From: Ramlibacter rhizophilus
GTDB taxonomy: Bacteria; Pseudomonadota; Gammaproteobacteria; Burkholderiales; Burkholderiaceae_C
Length of the DNA stretch: 64,000 bases
Direction: 5' to 3'
Assembly: GCF_004681965.1 (NCBI RefSeq)
Contig: NZ_SMLL01000008.1
Span: 62,001 to 126,000 of the forward strand
Under the pieces are notes generated by a model. The model made no database searches and had not been told where the DNA came from. It saw only the letters and a list, made by a program, of their open reading frames with translations. How positions within the stretch are numbered: the first letter of the stretch is position 1; each line of letters starts with the position of its first letter. Below are positions 52,874 through 64,000 of the stretch, one piece after another. The translations under genes and the position numbers were made by a program.

Positions 52874-53041
52874 TCACCTCAGCTCGACCAGGTCGACCCT
52901 TGCCGGGATGGGCACGCCCTTGACTGTTGCCGCAGGCGTCTGGGGCCCCGTGATGACCTCGCCGCCGCCATCCCCACAGCCGCCGGCCAGCGCCAGCACC
53001 GCACCCGCGGCGACCAGCCGAAGCAAGTCCAAGGCATTCAT
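52874..53041 (-). CDS. Small lipoprotein, first gene of the secreted-protein operon
   Basis: A 55-residue lipoprotein too short for usual length filters. It starts ATG 53041 (first residues MNALDLLRLVAAGAVLALAG), with CAGGAGATCTGG upstream, a strong ribosome site. The lipobox-like segment LAGGC ends the signal, the lipidated Cys being residue 22. The mature part is about 34 residues, Gly-rich then Pro/Val-rich (GPQTPAATVKGVPIPARVD). Its stop at 52874 is 7 bases before the start of the 721-residue gene. The lipobox has Ala and Gly at -3 and -2 where Leu and Ala are more usual, but this variant is common. Small lipoproteins of this kind can be entry partners for secreted proteins. Confidence 0.7.
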   Translation of the reverse strand: MNALDLLRLVAAGAVLALAGGCGDGGGEVITGPQTPAATVKGVPIPARVDLVELR

Positions 53042-53223
53042 CCAGATCTCCTGTTGAGCAGAATGGCCGCCAATCTACAGCTCAACCATAGTTCACACAA
53101 GGGTTCCTGATGAATTCCTTTCGCCGCACTTGGGCAGCACCTCGTCGGCACGGCTGCAGGCAAGGGCATGGCCGCAAAAGGCGGTCAGATGGGGGAGAGG
53201 CGAGAACGCGCGCTCGAACAGGC

Positions 53224-53250
53224 AAAAAAAAGGAAGCCGAAGCTTCCTTT
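53224..53250 (-). terminator. Intrinsic terminator after the tRNA-Gly copy at 53260
   Basis: On the minus strand a GGAAGC/GCTTCC stem, extended by A-T pairs, has a TTCG loop and is followed by a run of eight T. It lies 10 bases past the tRNA-Gly 3' end. The remaining bases between here and 53042 show no gene and include the likely promoter of the lipoprotein operon (TTGTGT, 17-base spacing, TAGATT; weak). Confidence 0.9.
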
Positions 53251-53259
53251 GTCAAAACC

Positions 53260-53335
53260 TGGAGCGGGAGAAGAGTCTCGAACTCTCGACCTCAACCTTG
53301 GCAAGGTTGCGCTCTACCAACTGAGCTACTCCCGC
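53260..53335 (-). tRNA. tRNA-Gly (anticodon GCC), copy 1
   Basis: A 76-base cloverleaf on the minus strand with CCA encoded. The anticodon loop has TTGCCAA, giving GCC, the main glycine anticodon for GGC codons that dominate this genome. It is identical to the copy at 53505-53580. Confidence 0.97.
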
Positions 53336-53376
53336 ATGAAGGACCCGCGCCTTGCACGCGAGCCCACCGTCACCTC

Positions 53377-53450
53377 TGGAGGCGCGGCCCGGAGTCGAAC
53401 CGGGCTGGACGGATTTGCAATCCGGTGCATAACCGCTTTGCTACCGCGCC
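53377..53450 (-). tRNA. tRNA-Cys (anticodon GCA)
   Basis: A 74-base gene with CCA encoded, starting GGCGCGGTAGC as in E. coli tRNA-Cys. The anticodon loop has TTGCAAA, giving GCA. It lies between the two identical tRNA-Gly copies, all on the minus strand. Confidence 0.97.
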
Positions 53451-53466
53451 TTGATCCGACGCCTCG

Positions 53467-53492
53467 AAAAAAAGGAAAGCGAAGCGCTTCCC
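53467..53492 (-). terminator. Hairpin with T-run after the tRNA-Gly copy at 53505
   Basis: On the minus strand GGGAAGC pairs with GCTTTCC (one G-T wobble) around a five-base loop and is followed by seven T. It lies 12 bases past the tRNA-Gly, upstream of tRNA-Cys, and resembles the hairpin at 53224-53250. Confidence 0.75.
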
Positions 53493-53504
53493 TGAGTTCG
53501 AATC

Positions 53505-53580
53505 TGGAGCGGGAGAAGAGTCTCGAACTCTCGACCTCAACCTTGGCAAGGTTGCGCTCTACCAACTGAGCTACTCCCGC
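53505..53580 (-). tRNA. tRNA-Gly (anticodon GCC), copy 2
   Basis: A 76-base cloverleaf identical in sequence to the copy at 53260-53335, with CCA encoded. It lies 81 bases downstream of the lon stop codon on the same strand and begins the Gly-Cys-Gly array. Confidence 0.97.
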
Positions 53581-53661
53581 GTGAGCCTCGCATTCTACAG
53601 CGAAAAAACGCGGCTTCCGGAAGAGCGGGCCAGATTTATTCCGGCCCGCCTGGACCGGCCC

Positions 53662-56091
<2,430 letters not shown>

Positions 56092-56196
56092 GGATATCCT
56101 TTCTCTGCCCATCCAGTGTGGAGGGCTTTCCGTCGAATTCAACCCTGGAAAAGCCCAGGATTCAGACGCCGCGAATCGCGTTCGCGGGGGAGTCTC

Positions 56197-57462
<1,266 letters not shown>

Positions 57463-57582
57463 GGAAGCGTGCCTCTCAACGTGGAGTTCAATGATAACCA
57501 AATGAACAACGGCGCCTTCCCGGAATGGAACGCGCCGTTGCGACTTTGCGAGCCGACGACTTGACGGGCCGAGCCGAATGCT

Positions 57583-58191
57583 TCAGGGGCGCTTGGCGAT
57601 CACCTGATCGACCAGGCCGTAGTCCTTGGCCTCGTCGGCGGACAGGAAGTAGTCGCGCTCGGTGTCGCGCTCGACCTTGTCCAGCGGCTGGCCGGTGCGC
57701 TCGGCCAGGATCCTGTTCAGCTGCGTGCGCGTCTTGAGGATGTCGCGCGCGTGGATCTCGATGTCCGTGGCCTGGCCCTGCATGCCGCCCAGCGGCTGGT
57801 GGATCATGACCTTGGAGTTGGGCAGCGCGAAGCGCTTGCCCTTCGCGCCGGCGGCCAGCAGGAAGGCGCCCATGCTGGCGGCCATGCCGGTGCACAGGGT
57901 GGACACGTCCGGCTTGATGAAGTTCATCGTGTCGAAGATGGCCATGCCGGCCGAGACGCTGCCGCCGGGCGAGTTGATGTAGAACGAAATGTCCTTGTCG
58001 GGGTTCTCGCTCTCCAGGAACAGCAGCTGCGCGACGACCAGGTTGGCGGTCTGGTCGTTGACCGGGCCCACCAGGAACACGACCCGCTCGCGCAGCAGCC
58101 GGGAATAGATGTCGTAGGACCGCTCGCCGCGGCCGGACTGCTCGATCACGATCGGCACCATGCCGAGTGCCTGGGTATCAAGGGAACTCAT
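57583..58191 (-). CDS. clpP: ClpP serine protease subunit
   Basis: A 202-residue proteolytic subunit forming the double-heptameric ClpP barrel. The catalytic Ser is in [13 protein letters not shown], the His in VMIHQPLGG, and the Asp in [29 protein letters not shown] is the conserved oxyanion segment. ATG 58191 ([19 protein letters not shown]) gives a normal propeptide. It follows tig on the same strand after a 128-base gap that contains a GGGCGCCG/CGGCGCCC hairpin. Confidence 0.97.
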   Translation of the reverse strand: MSSLDTQALGMVPIVIEQSGRGERSYDIYSRLLRERVVFLVGPVNDQTANLVVAQLLFLESENPDKDISFYINSPGGSVSAGMAIFDTMNFIKPDVSTLCTGMAASMGAFLLAAGAKGKRFALPNSKVMIHQPLGGMQGQATDIEIHARDILKTRTQLNRILAERTGQPLDKVERDTERDYFLSADEAKDYGLVDQVIAKRP

Positions 58192-58291
58192 GGGTCTCGT
58201 TTTCCTGAATGCGTGCGGTGCTTGACTGTAGCCAAAAAGGAATTGGGGCCTGTGCGCCGGAATGAAAGAGCGCACAAGCCCCGCGGTCGGC

Positions 58292-58311
58292 GGGCGCCGC
58301 GTGCGGCGCCC
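58292..58311 (-). terminator. Hairpin between tig and clpP
   Basis: A perfect 8-bp stem (GGGCGCCG/CGGCGCCC, four-base loop) lies 8 bases past the tig stop, with no T-run. It could attenuate read-through from tig into clpP or stabilise the tig 3' end. Confidence 0.4.
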
Positions 58312-58319
58312 CTGCAGTA

Positions 58320-59639
58320 TCAGGCAGCTGCCTGCTGGCCCATGAGCTCGTCGAAGGAAACGGTCTTGTCCGTGACCTTGGCCTTGGACAGCACGAATTC
58401 CGTCACGTTGTTCTCGATCACGACGGCTTCCACTTCGGCCAGGCGCTGGTTGTCGCCGTAGTACCACCGCACCACGTCGGCCGGCTTCTCGTAGCTGGAG
58501 GCCAGCTCCTCGATGTGGGCCTTGACCTGCTCCGGCTTGGCCTGCAGCTCGTTGGCGCGAACCAGCTCGGCCACCACCAGGCCCAGGCGCACGCGGCGCT
58601 CGGCCTGGGCCTGGAACAGTTCGGCCGGGATCGGCGCCTTGTCGGCGTCCTTCAGGCCGCGCTGCTTGAGGTCGGCACGGGCAGACTCCAGCAGGCGGTC
58701 GATCTCGGCCTGCACGGTGGCCTTGGGGAGCTCGAGTTCGGCCTTGCCGACCAGCGCGTCCATCACGGCCTGCTTGTTGCGCGCCTGCAGGCGGAATTTC
58801 ACTTCGCGCTCGAGGTTCTTGCGGATGTCGGCGCGCAGCGACTCGACGCTGCCGTCCTCGATGCCCAGCGACTTGATCAGCTGCTCGTTTAGCTCGGGCA
58901 GGTGAGCGGCCTCGATCTTCTTGACGGTGACCATGAAGTCGGCCTGCTTGCCGGCCACGTCCTTGCCGTGGTAGTCGGCCGGGAAGTCGAGCGGGAAGGT
59001 CTTGCTCTCGCCGGACTTCATGCCACGCACGGCGTTCTCGAACTCCTTGAGCATCTGGCCTTCGCCGACCAGGAACTGGAAGTCCTCGGCCTTGCCGCCC
59101 TGGAAGGGCTCGCCGTCGATCTTGCCCTCGAAGTCGATGGTGACGCGGTCGCCGTCCTGGGCCGCATCGCCCTGGGCGCGCTGGGCGAAGCTGCGGCGCT
59201 GCTTGCGCAGGATGTCGATGGTGCGGTCGATGGCCGAATCGTCCACCTCGGCCTGCACGCGCTCCACTTCGGCGCTGGACAGGTCGCCGATCTGCACTTC
59301 GGGGAAGACCTCGAAGACGGCATCGAAGCTCAGCTCGCCTTCGGGCGCGCCTTCCTTCTCGGTGATGCGCGGCTGGCCGGCCACCCGCAGCTTGGCCTCG
59401 TTGGCCGCCTGGGCGAAGGCCTGGCCGACCTTGTCGTTCATGACCTCGTAGTGCACCGAATAGCCATAGCGCTGGGCCACCACCGACATCGGCACCTTGC
59501 CCGGGCGGAAGCCGTCCATCTTGACGGTGCGCGCCAGGCGCTTGAGGCGGGCGTCGACCTCGGACTGGATCACGCCGACCGGCAAGGTCAGGGTCATCTT
59601 GCGTTCAAGCTTCTCGAGGTTTTCAACGGTCACGGCCAT
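58320..59639 (-). CDS. tig: Trigger factor, ribosome-associated chaperone
   Basis: A 439-residue chaperone that binds ribosomal protein L23 and holds nascent chains. The N-terminal ribosome-binding domain contains [16 protein letters not shown] (the signature has the GFRxGxxP form). The FKBP-like peptidyl-prolyl isomerase domain follows with [20 protein letters not shown], then the helical C-terminal domain. Start ATG 59639 ([15 protein letters not shown]) matches the family. The length is standard. A tRNA-Leu lies 57 bases upstream on the same strand. Confidence 0.97.
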   Translation of the reverse strand: MAVTVENLEKLERKMTLTLPVGVIQSEVDARLKRLARTVKMDGFRPGKVPMSVVAQRYGYSVHYEVMNDKVGQAFAQAANEAKLRVAGQPRITEKEGAPEGELSFDAVFEVFPEVQIGDLSSAEVERVQAEVDDSAIDRTIDILRKQRRSFAQRAQGDAAQDGDRVTIDFEGKIDGEPFQGGKAEDFQFLVGEGQMLKEFENAVRGMKSGESKTFPLDFPADYHGKDVAGKQADFMVTVKKIEAAHLPELNEQLIKSLGIEDGSVESLRADIRKNLEREVKFRLQARNKQAVMDALVGKAELELPKATVQAEIDRLLESARADLKQRGLKDADKAPIPAELFQAQAERRVRLGLVVAELVRANELQAKPEQVKAHIEELASSYEKPADVVRWYYGDNQRLAEVEAVVIENNVTEFVLSKAKVTDKTVSFDELMGQQAAA

Positions 59640-59695
59640 GATGCGTCTCTCTTGGAAAAGGGGAAAGTGAAGTGTTCGGTCTTCGTTCGGTGTTC

Positions 59696-59782
59696 TGGTG
59701 CGCGGGGGGGGACTCGAACCCCCACACCATTGCTGGCGTCAGGACCTAAACCTGGTGCGTCTACCAATTTCGCCACCCGCGC
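59696..59782 (-). tRNA. tRNA-Leu (anticodon TAG)
   Basis: An 87-base class II tRNA on the minus strand with a variable arm and a GCGCGGG/CCCGCGC acceptor stem, CCA encoded. The anticodon loop has TTTAGGT, giving TAG, which reads CUA and CUG-type leucine codons. It lies immediately upstream of tig. Confidence 0.97.
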
Positions 59783-59863
59783 TCGTTCGCGGAACAAACA
59801 AAAACGGGCTGCCAGGATTCGCGCGCTGGCCGCCCGTCGTCGCATTCCGGACAACCCGGGATT

Positions 59864-62800
59864 CTAAGCCCCCACCGGAACCCCCGATCCCAGCGGCTGC
59901 GCCGGCTCGCGCCGGATGCGGAACCAGGCCGCGTACATGGCCGGCAGCGCCAGCAGCGTGAGCGCCGTGGCCACGATGAGCCCGCCCATGATGGCCACGG
60001 CCATGGGCCCCCAGAACACCGAGCGCGACAGCGGGATCATGGCCAGCACGGCGGCGGCCGCCGTGAGCACGATGGGCCGCAGCCGCCGCACCGCCGACTC
60101 GACGATGGCGTCCCAGGCCGGAACGCCCCGTGCGCGGTCCTGCTCGATCTGGTCGATGAGGATCACCGAGTTGCGCTGGATCATCCCCATCAGGGCGATC
60201 ACGCCCAACAGCGCGACGAAACCGAAGGGCCGGTTCAGCACGAGCAGCGCCGCCGCCACGCCCGCGATGCCGAGCGGCCCGGTGAGGAAGACCAGCATGG
60301 AGCGGCTGAAGCTGTGCAGCTGCAGCATCAGCAGCGTGAAGGTGATGAACAGCATGAGCGGCACGCCGACGGCGATGGAGGACGAGCCCTTGGAGCTCTC
60401 CTCCACGGCGCCGGCCACGTGCAGCCGGTAGCCGGTCGGCCAGCGCGACTCGATCTCGCGCAGGCGCGGCAGCAGCGCGTTGGTGACGGTGGCCGGCTGC
60501 AGGCCTTCCTGCACGTCGCTCTGGACGGTGATCGCGTAGTCGCGGCCCTCCCGCCACATCACGCCGGGTTCCCAGGCGGGCACGGGCCGGGCGATCTGCG
60601 TGAGCGGGATGGCCTTGCCCGAGGCGGTGGGAAGGTAGGCCGCGGCGAGGTCGCTGATGGCGTCGCGCTCGTCCCTGGGCTGGCGCAGCACGATGTCGAT
60701 CAGCTTGTCGTGCTCGCGGAACTGGCCGATGGTGGAACCCGTCATCACCGTGCGCGAGGCTTCGGCGATGGACTGGCTGGTGACGCCCAGGGCGCGGGCC
60801 TTGGCCTGGTCCACCTCCAGCCGCAGCACCTTCACGGACTCGTTCCAGTTGTCGTTCACGCCGCGCGTGCTCGGCTCGGCGCGCATCACGGCCTTGACCT
60901 CGTCGGCCAGGGTGCGCAGGCGCTGCGGGTCGGTGCCGATCACGCGGAACTGCACCGGGTAGGCCACCGGCGGGCCGTTGGGCAGCAGTTTGACGCGCGC
61001 CCGCACCTCCGGGAACTCGCGCGCCAGCAGCACGGGCAGCTCCATCCGCAGCCGCTCGCGCGTGGCCAGGTCCTGCGGCAGCACGAGCAGTTGCGAGGCG
61101 TTGGACTGCGGAAAGATCTGCTCCATGGGCAGGTAGAAGCGCGGCAGGCCCGAGCCCACCCAGGTGGTGACCGTGCGCACGCCCTCGGCATGCATCAGGC
61201 GCTGCTCCACGCGCTGCAGCACCGCCTCGTTGGCCGCGAAGGAGGTGCCTTCGGGAAACCAGGTCTCCACCAGGATTTCCGGGCGGCTGGAGTCCGGGAA
61301 GAACTGCTGCTGCACCCGGCCCATGCCCGCGATGCCGAGCGCGAAGGTGGCCAGCGTGGCGCCGATCGTGATCCAGCGGTGCTCCACGCACCAGTCCACG
61401 GTGCGGCGGAAACCCCGGTAGAAAGGCGTGTCGAAGTGCTCGTGATGGTCGGCGTTGCCCGCGGCCACGGGCCGCTCCTTGAGCAGCAGCGTGCCCAGGT
61501 AGGGGACGAAATAGACCGAGACGATCCAGCTCAGGACCAGCGCCGCCACCGTGACGCCGAAGATGGCGAAGGTGTATTCGCCCACCGTGGAGCGCGCCAT
61601 GCCGATGGGAAGAAAGCCCGTGGCCGTGATCAGCGTGCCCGTGAGCATGGGCATGGCCGTGATCTCGTAGGCGAAGCTGGCGGCGCGCACCTTGTCCCAG
61701 CCCTCCTCCATCTTGCGCACCATCATCTCCACCGCGATGATGGCGTCGTCCACCAGCAGGCCCAGGGCGATGATGAGCGAGCCCAGCGAGATCTTGTGCA
61801 GGCCGATGCCCGCGTAGAACATCACCAGGAAGGTGAGCGCCAGCACCATGGGGATGGTGATGGCCACCACCAGGCCGGGACGCACGTCCACGTAATAGCG
61901 CCGCCACAGCGGCAGGCCCGGCTCCTGGCGCTTGTGCAGCCCCAGGGCGATGAAGCTCACCGCCAGCACGATGACGATGGCCTCCACCAGCACCTTCACG
62001 AACTCGTTGACCGAGCTGGCCACCGACCGCGGCTGGTCCTGCACCTGCACCAGGCGCACGCCGGCCGGCAGCGTGGTGTCGATCCGGTCCGCCGACTCGC
62101 GCAGGGCCTGCCCCAGGCGGATGATGTCGCCGCCCTTGGCCATGGACACGCCCAGCGCGATCACCTCGCGGCCCTGGTGGCGCACCTTGACCTGCGGCGG
62201 ATCCTGGTAGCCGCGCTCGATGCGGGCGATGTCGCCCAGGCGGATCTGCGCGCCCGAGGCCCCGCGGATCGGCATGGCCTCGAGCTGCTCGACGGCCTGG
62301 AACTGCCCGGCCACCCGCACCTGCACCACGTCCGAGGGCGTCTGCACCGTGCCGGCCGAGGCCACCGCGTTCTGCTGCGACAGCTGCGCCAGCACCTGGT
62401 TCATGTCCAGCCCGAGCTGGGCGAGGCGCTTGTGCGAGATCTCGACGAAGACCTTTTCGTCCTGCACCCCGAAGAGTTCGACCTTGGAGACGTCGGCCAC
62501 CCGCAGCAGCTGCTGGCGCACCTGGTCGGCCAGCACCTTCAGCTCGGCCCAGCTGTAGCCGCCATCGGCCTCCAGCGCATAGATGACGCCGTACACGTCG
62601 CCGAACTCGTCGTTGAAAAAGGGCCCCTGCACGCCGGCCGGGAGGCTCCCCCGCAGGTCGCCGATCTTCTTGCGCACCGTGTACCAGACGTTGGCCACCT
62701 CCGAGGGCCGGGACGAGTCGCGGATCTGGAAGATGATCTGCGCTTCGCCGGGCTTGGCGTAGCTGCGGATCACGTCGGAATACGGCACCTCCTGCAGCGC

Positions 62801-63037
62801 GCGCTCCAGGCGGTCGATCACCTGCTCGGAGACCTGCTGCGCGGTGGCGCCCGGCCAGTAGGCGCGCACGGCCATCACCCGGAAGGTGAAAGGCGGGTCC
62901 TCGTCCTGGCCGAGCTGGAAGTAGGCGGCGAAGCCCAGCACCAGCAGCACCACCATCAGGTAGCGCGTGAGGGCCGGGTGCTCGATGGCCCAGCGGGAGA
63001 GATTGAAGCCCGGGTCGGGCTGGCTGCCGCGTTCCAT
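59864..63037 (-). CDS. RND efflux permease (second system)
   Basis: A 1057-residue RND pump of the AcrB superfamily. The N-terminal region reads NLSRWAIEHPALTRYLMVVL and the porter starts QLGQDEDPPFTFRVM. The TM4 proton-relay aspartates are intact (LGLLVDDAIIAVEMMVRK), as are the periplasmic loops, so it should pump. The sequence is not of the MdtB type at the other end of the window. It is closer to the HAE1-like group without a clear drug assignment. The start is ATG 63037, with GTG 63040 also possible (one extra residue). It follows its adaptor gene by 4 bases. The stop at 59864 is 81 bases before tRNA-Leu. Confidence 0.93.
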   Translation of the reverse strand: MERGSQPDPGFNLSRWAIEHPALTRYLMVVLLVLGFAAYFQLGQDEDPPFTFRVMAVRAYWPGATAQQVSEQVIDRLERALQEVPYSDVIRSYAKPGEAQIIFQIRDSSRPSEVANVWYTVRKKIGDLRGSLPAGVQGPFFNDEFGDVYGVIYALEADGGYSWAELKVLADQVRQQLLRVADVSKVELFGVQDEKVFVEISHKRLAQLGLDMNQVLAQLSQQNAVASAGTVQTPSDVVQVRVAGQFQAVEQLEAMPIRGASGAQIRLGDIARIERGYQDPPQVKVRHQGREVIALGVSMAKGGDIIRLGQALRESADRIDTTLPAGVRLVQVQDQPRSVASSVNEFVKVLVEAIVIVLAVSFIALGLHKRQEPGLPLWRRYYVDVRPGLVVAITIPMVLALTFLVMFYAGIGLHKISLGSLIIALGLLVDDAIIAVEMMVRKMEEGWDKVRAASFAYEITAMPMLTGTLITATGFLPIGMARSTVGEYTFAIFGVTVAALVLSWIVSVYFVPYLGTLLLKERPVAAGNADHHEHFDTPFYRGFRRTVDWCVEHRWITIGATLATFALGIAGMGRVQQQFFPDSSRPEILVETWFPEGTSFAANEAVLQRVEQRLMHAEGVRTVTTWVGSGLPRFYLPMEQIFPQSNASQLLVLPQDLATRERLRMELPVLLAREFPEVRARVKLLPNGPPVAYPVQFRVIGTDPQRLRTLADEVKAVMRAEPSTRGVNDNWNESVKVLRLEVDQAKARALGVTSQSIAEASRTVMTGSTIGQFREHDKLIDIVLRQPRDERDAISDLAAAYLPTASGKAIPLTQIARPVPAWEPGVMWREGRDYAITVQSDVQEGLQPATVTNALLPRLREIESRWPTGYRLHVAGAVEESSKGSSSIAVGVPLMLFITFTLLMLQLHSFSRSMLVFLTGPLGIAGVAAALLVLNRPFGFVALLGVIALMGMIQRNSVILIDQIEQDRARGVPAWDAIVESAVRRLRPIVLTAAAAVLAMIPLSRSVFWGPMAVAIMGGLIVATALTLLALPAMYAAWFRIRREPAQPLGSGVPVGA

Positions 63038-63041
63038 CACG

Positions 63042-64000
63042 TCACCGCGCCTGCCACAAGGTGACCTTCTGCCCCGGTGCGAGCGCGTGCACGCCGGCCG
63101 TCACCACCTGCATGCCCGGCTGCAGGCCGGAGGCGACCACCGCCTCGTTGCCGTCGATGCCGGCGATCTCGACCGGCTGCAGGCGCACGGTCATGGTGGC
63201 CGCATCCAGCAGCCACACGGCGCTGCCCTTGCCCTCCTGCCGCAGCGCGCTCGTGGGCAGCTTGATGACGGGCAGGCCCGTGGGGTCCATGCCATGCGGC
63301 TTGAGGTACACCGTCGCGCCCAGGGGCGGCGCGTCCCCCGCAATCGCCACCTTCACCTGGTAGGTGCGCGTCGCCGGATCGGCGCTGGCCGAGACCTCGC
63401 GCACCTGCCCGGCCAGCGTCTTGCCGTCGGACCACTGGCGCACCGACACCGGAAGGCCGGGACGCACCCGCGACAGCTGGTCCTCCGGGATGGCGAAGAC
63501 GGCGTCGCGCGGCCCGTCCAGCGCCAGCCGCAGCACGGGCGCGCCGGCCGCCAGCACCTGGCCGGGCTCGGCGTCCACGGACGTCACCACGCCGGCGGCC
63601 GGTGCGGCCAGGGCGGCGTAGCGGGCCTGGTTGCCCTGCACCGACAGCTGCGCCTGCGCCTGGTCCAGCTGTGCCTGGGCCGCGCGCAGCGTCGCCTCGC
63701 GCCGCTCCAGTTCGGCGCCGCTGATGAAGTTCTGCTCGCGCAGCGACGCGTAGCGCCGCAGGTCCGCCGCGGCCAGGTCGCGCTGCGTGGTGGCGGCCTG
63801 CACCTGCGCCCGCGCGGCCTCGGAAGCGAGCTGGAAATCCTGCGCGTCCAGCCGGGCGAGCAACTGGCCGCCGCGCACCCGCTGGCCGGGTTCCACGGCG
63901 CGGTCCAGCATCTTTCCGCCCACGCGGAAGCCCAGGCGCGTTTCCACGCGCGGCCGCACCTCGGCGGAGAACTCGCGCGCGGACTGCCAGGGCGATGCCG
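63042..64000 (-). CDS. RND efflux membrane-fusion protein (partial, N-terminus off the right edge)
   Basis: A periplasmic adaptor of the AcrA/MexE-like type, about 319 codons in the window with the signal region missing. The reading frame is open through the right edge (preceding codons give SPWQSAREFSAE), so the ATG is beyond it. Visible features are VETRLGFRVGGKMLDRAVEP, LLARLDAQDFQLASEAARAQ, the coiled-coil hairpin (ATLRAAQAQLDQAQAQLS), and the lipoyl half RYAALAAPAAGVVTSVDAEP, followed by the beta-barrel domain. It ends 4 bases before the permease start, so the genes are an operon. The lipobox, if any, cannot be seen. Confidence 0.9.
   Translation of the reverse strand, partial: ASPWQSAREFSAEVRPRVETRLGFRVGGKMLDRAVEPGQRVRGGQLLARLDAQDFQLASEAARAQVQAATTQRDLAAADLRRYASLREQNFISGAELERREATLRAAQAQLDQAQAQLSVQGNQARYAALAAPAAGVVTSVDAEPGQVLAAGAPVLRLALDGPRDAVFAIPEDQLSRVRPGLPVSVRQWSDGKTLAGQVREVSASADPATRTYQVKVAIAGDAPPLGATVYLKPHGMDPTGLPVIKLPTSALRQEGKGSAVWLLDAATMTVRLQPVEIAGIDGNEAVVASGLQPGMQVVTAGVHALAPGQKVTLWQAR

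Noticed and set aside
49740..53580. Possible integrative element between tRNA-Leu and the tRNA-Gly array
   Set aside because: No integrase, transposase or direct att-type repeat was seen at the ends. Only the composition and location hint at acquisition, so no mobile element is called.
53625..53649. GCGGGCC/GGCCCGC hairpin after lon
   Set aside because: The stem is short, the loop is long at 11 bases and no T-run follows, so a terminator could not be supported.
60314..63064. A 916-codon plus-strand open frame opposite the second RND pump
   Set aside because: The minus strand has a full RND permease with intact motifs; the plus frame is His- and Arg-rich noise.

Overview
The window is GC-rich, almost fully coding DNA from a betaproteobacterium, most likely order Burkholderiales, family Comamonadaceae. 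The pointers are a DUF1631 gene, Bug-type (tripartite tricarboxylate transporter) binding proteins, an OmpR/EnvZ pair of burkholderial type, surE-pcm-nlpD, and a tig-clpP-clpX-lon block. A genus cannot be fixed from the sequence alone. No phage genes, transposases, integrases, CRISPR arrays or rRNA genes were seen.

Layout, left to right. 1-4404: an MdtA/MdtB-like RND efflux system cut by the left edge. 4405-4876: a gene-free stretch of extragenic repeats. 4877-10851: ettA and a DUF1631 gene on the minus strand, divergent from an RhlE-type RNA helicase. 11021-14425: a catabolic-looking cluster (SDR, DadA-like oxidoreductase, a hydantoinase-B remnant, a Bug binding protein). 14635-15929: a lectin-fold-like hypothetical protein and glyoxalase I. 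15966-18479: uspA-hemN-tauE/safE operon behind an FNR-like box. 18740-23371: bacteriophytochrome kinase, single-domain response regulator and hybrid kinase. 23439-28639: DUF6064 protein, aldo/keto reductase, glycine-zipper protein, and a PepSY/response-regulator/kinase operon, then an SGNH hydrolase. 28761-31136: a 7TM-DISM-like hybrid kinase. 31158-34143: Bug protein, Rieske oxygenase and LuxR-type regulator. 34219-36821: small membrane protein, NAD(P)-binding protein and NhaP2-like antiporter.

36876-40994: tRNA-Val, relA, an alpha/beta hydrolase and a metallophosphoesterase. 40991-42681: a lipid kinase and a SIMPL protein. 42862-45104: ompR-envZ. 45200-47804: surE-pcm-nlpD, with no rpoS after nlpD. 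47916-49828: quinone oxidoreductase, tRNA-His, a hypothetical gene and tRNA-Leu. 49887-53041: an unrecognised three-gene secreted-protein operon of visibly lower GC. 53224-53580: a tRNA-Gly/Cys/Gly array. 53662-59782: lon, clpX, clpP, tig and a second tRNA-Leu. 59864-64000: a second RND system cut by the right edge.

How the genes fit together. Signal transduction is heavily represented: four histidine kinases plus a bacteriophytochrome, with matching regulators. Protein quality control (trigger factor, ClpXP, Lon, Pcm, SurE) and the stringent response (RelA) form the housekeeping core. The catabolic modules pair Bug-type solute capture with oxidoreductases. The least explained and most interesting piece is the 49887-53041 operon: a 55-residue lipoprotein missed by length filters, a 721-residue cysteine-paired secreted protein and a 266-residue membrane-anchored protein, sitting between two tRNA loci.
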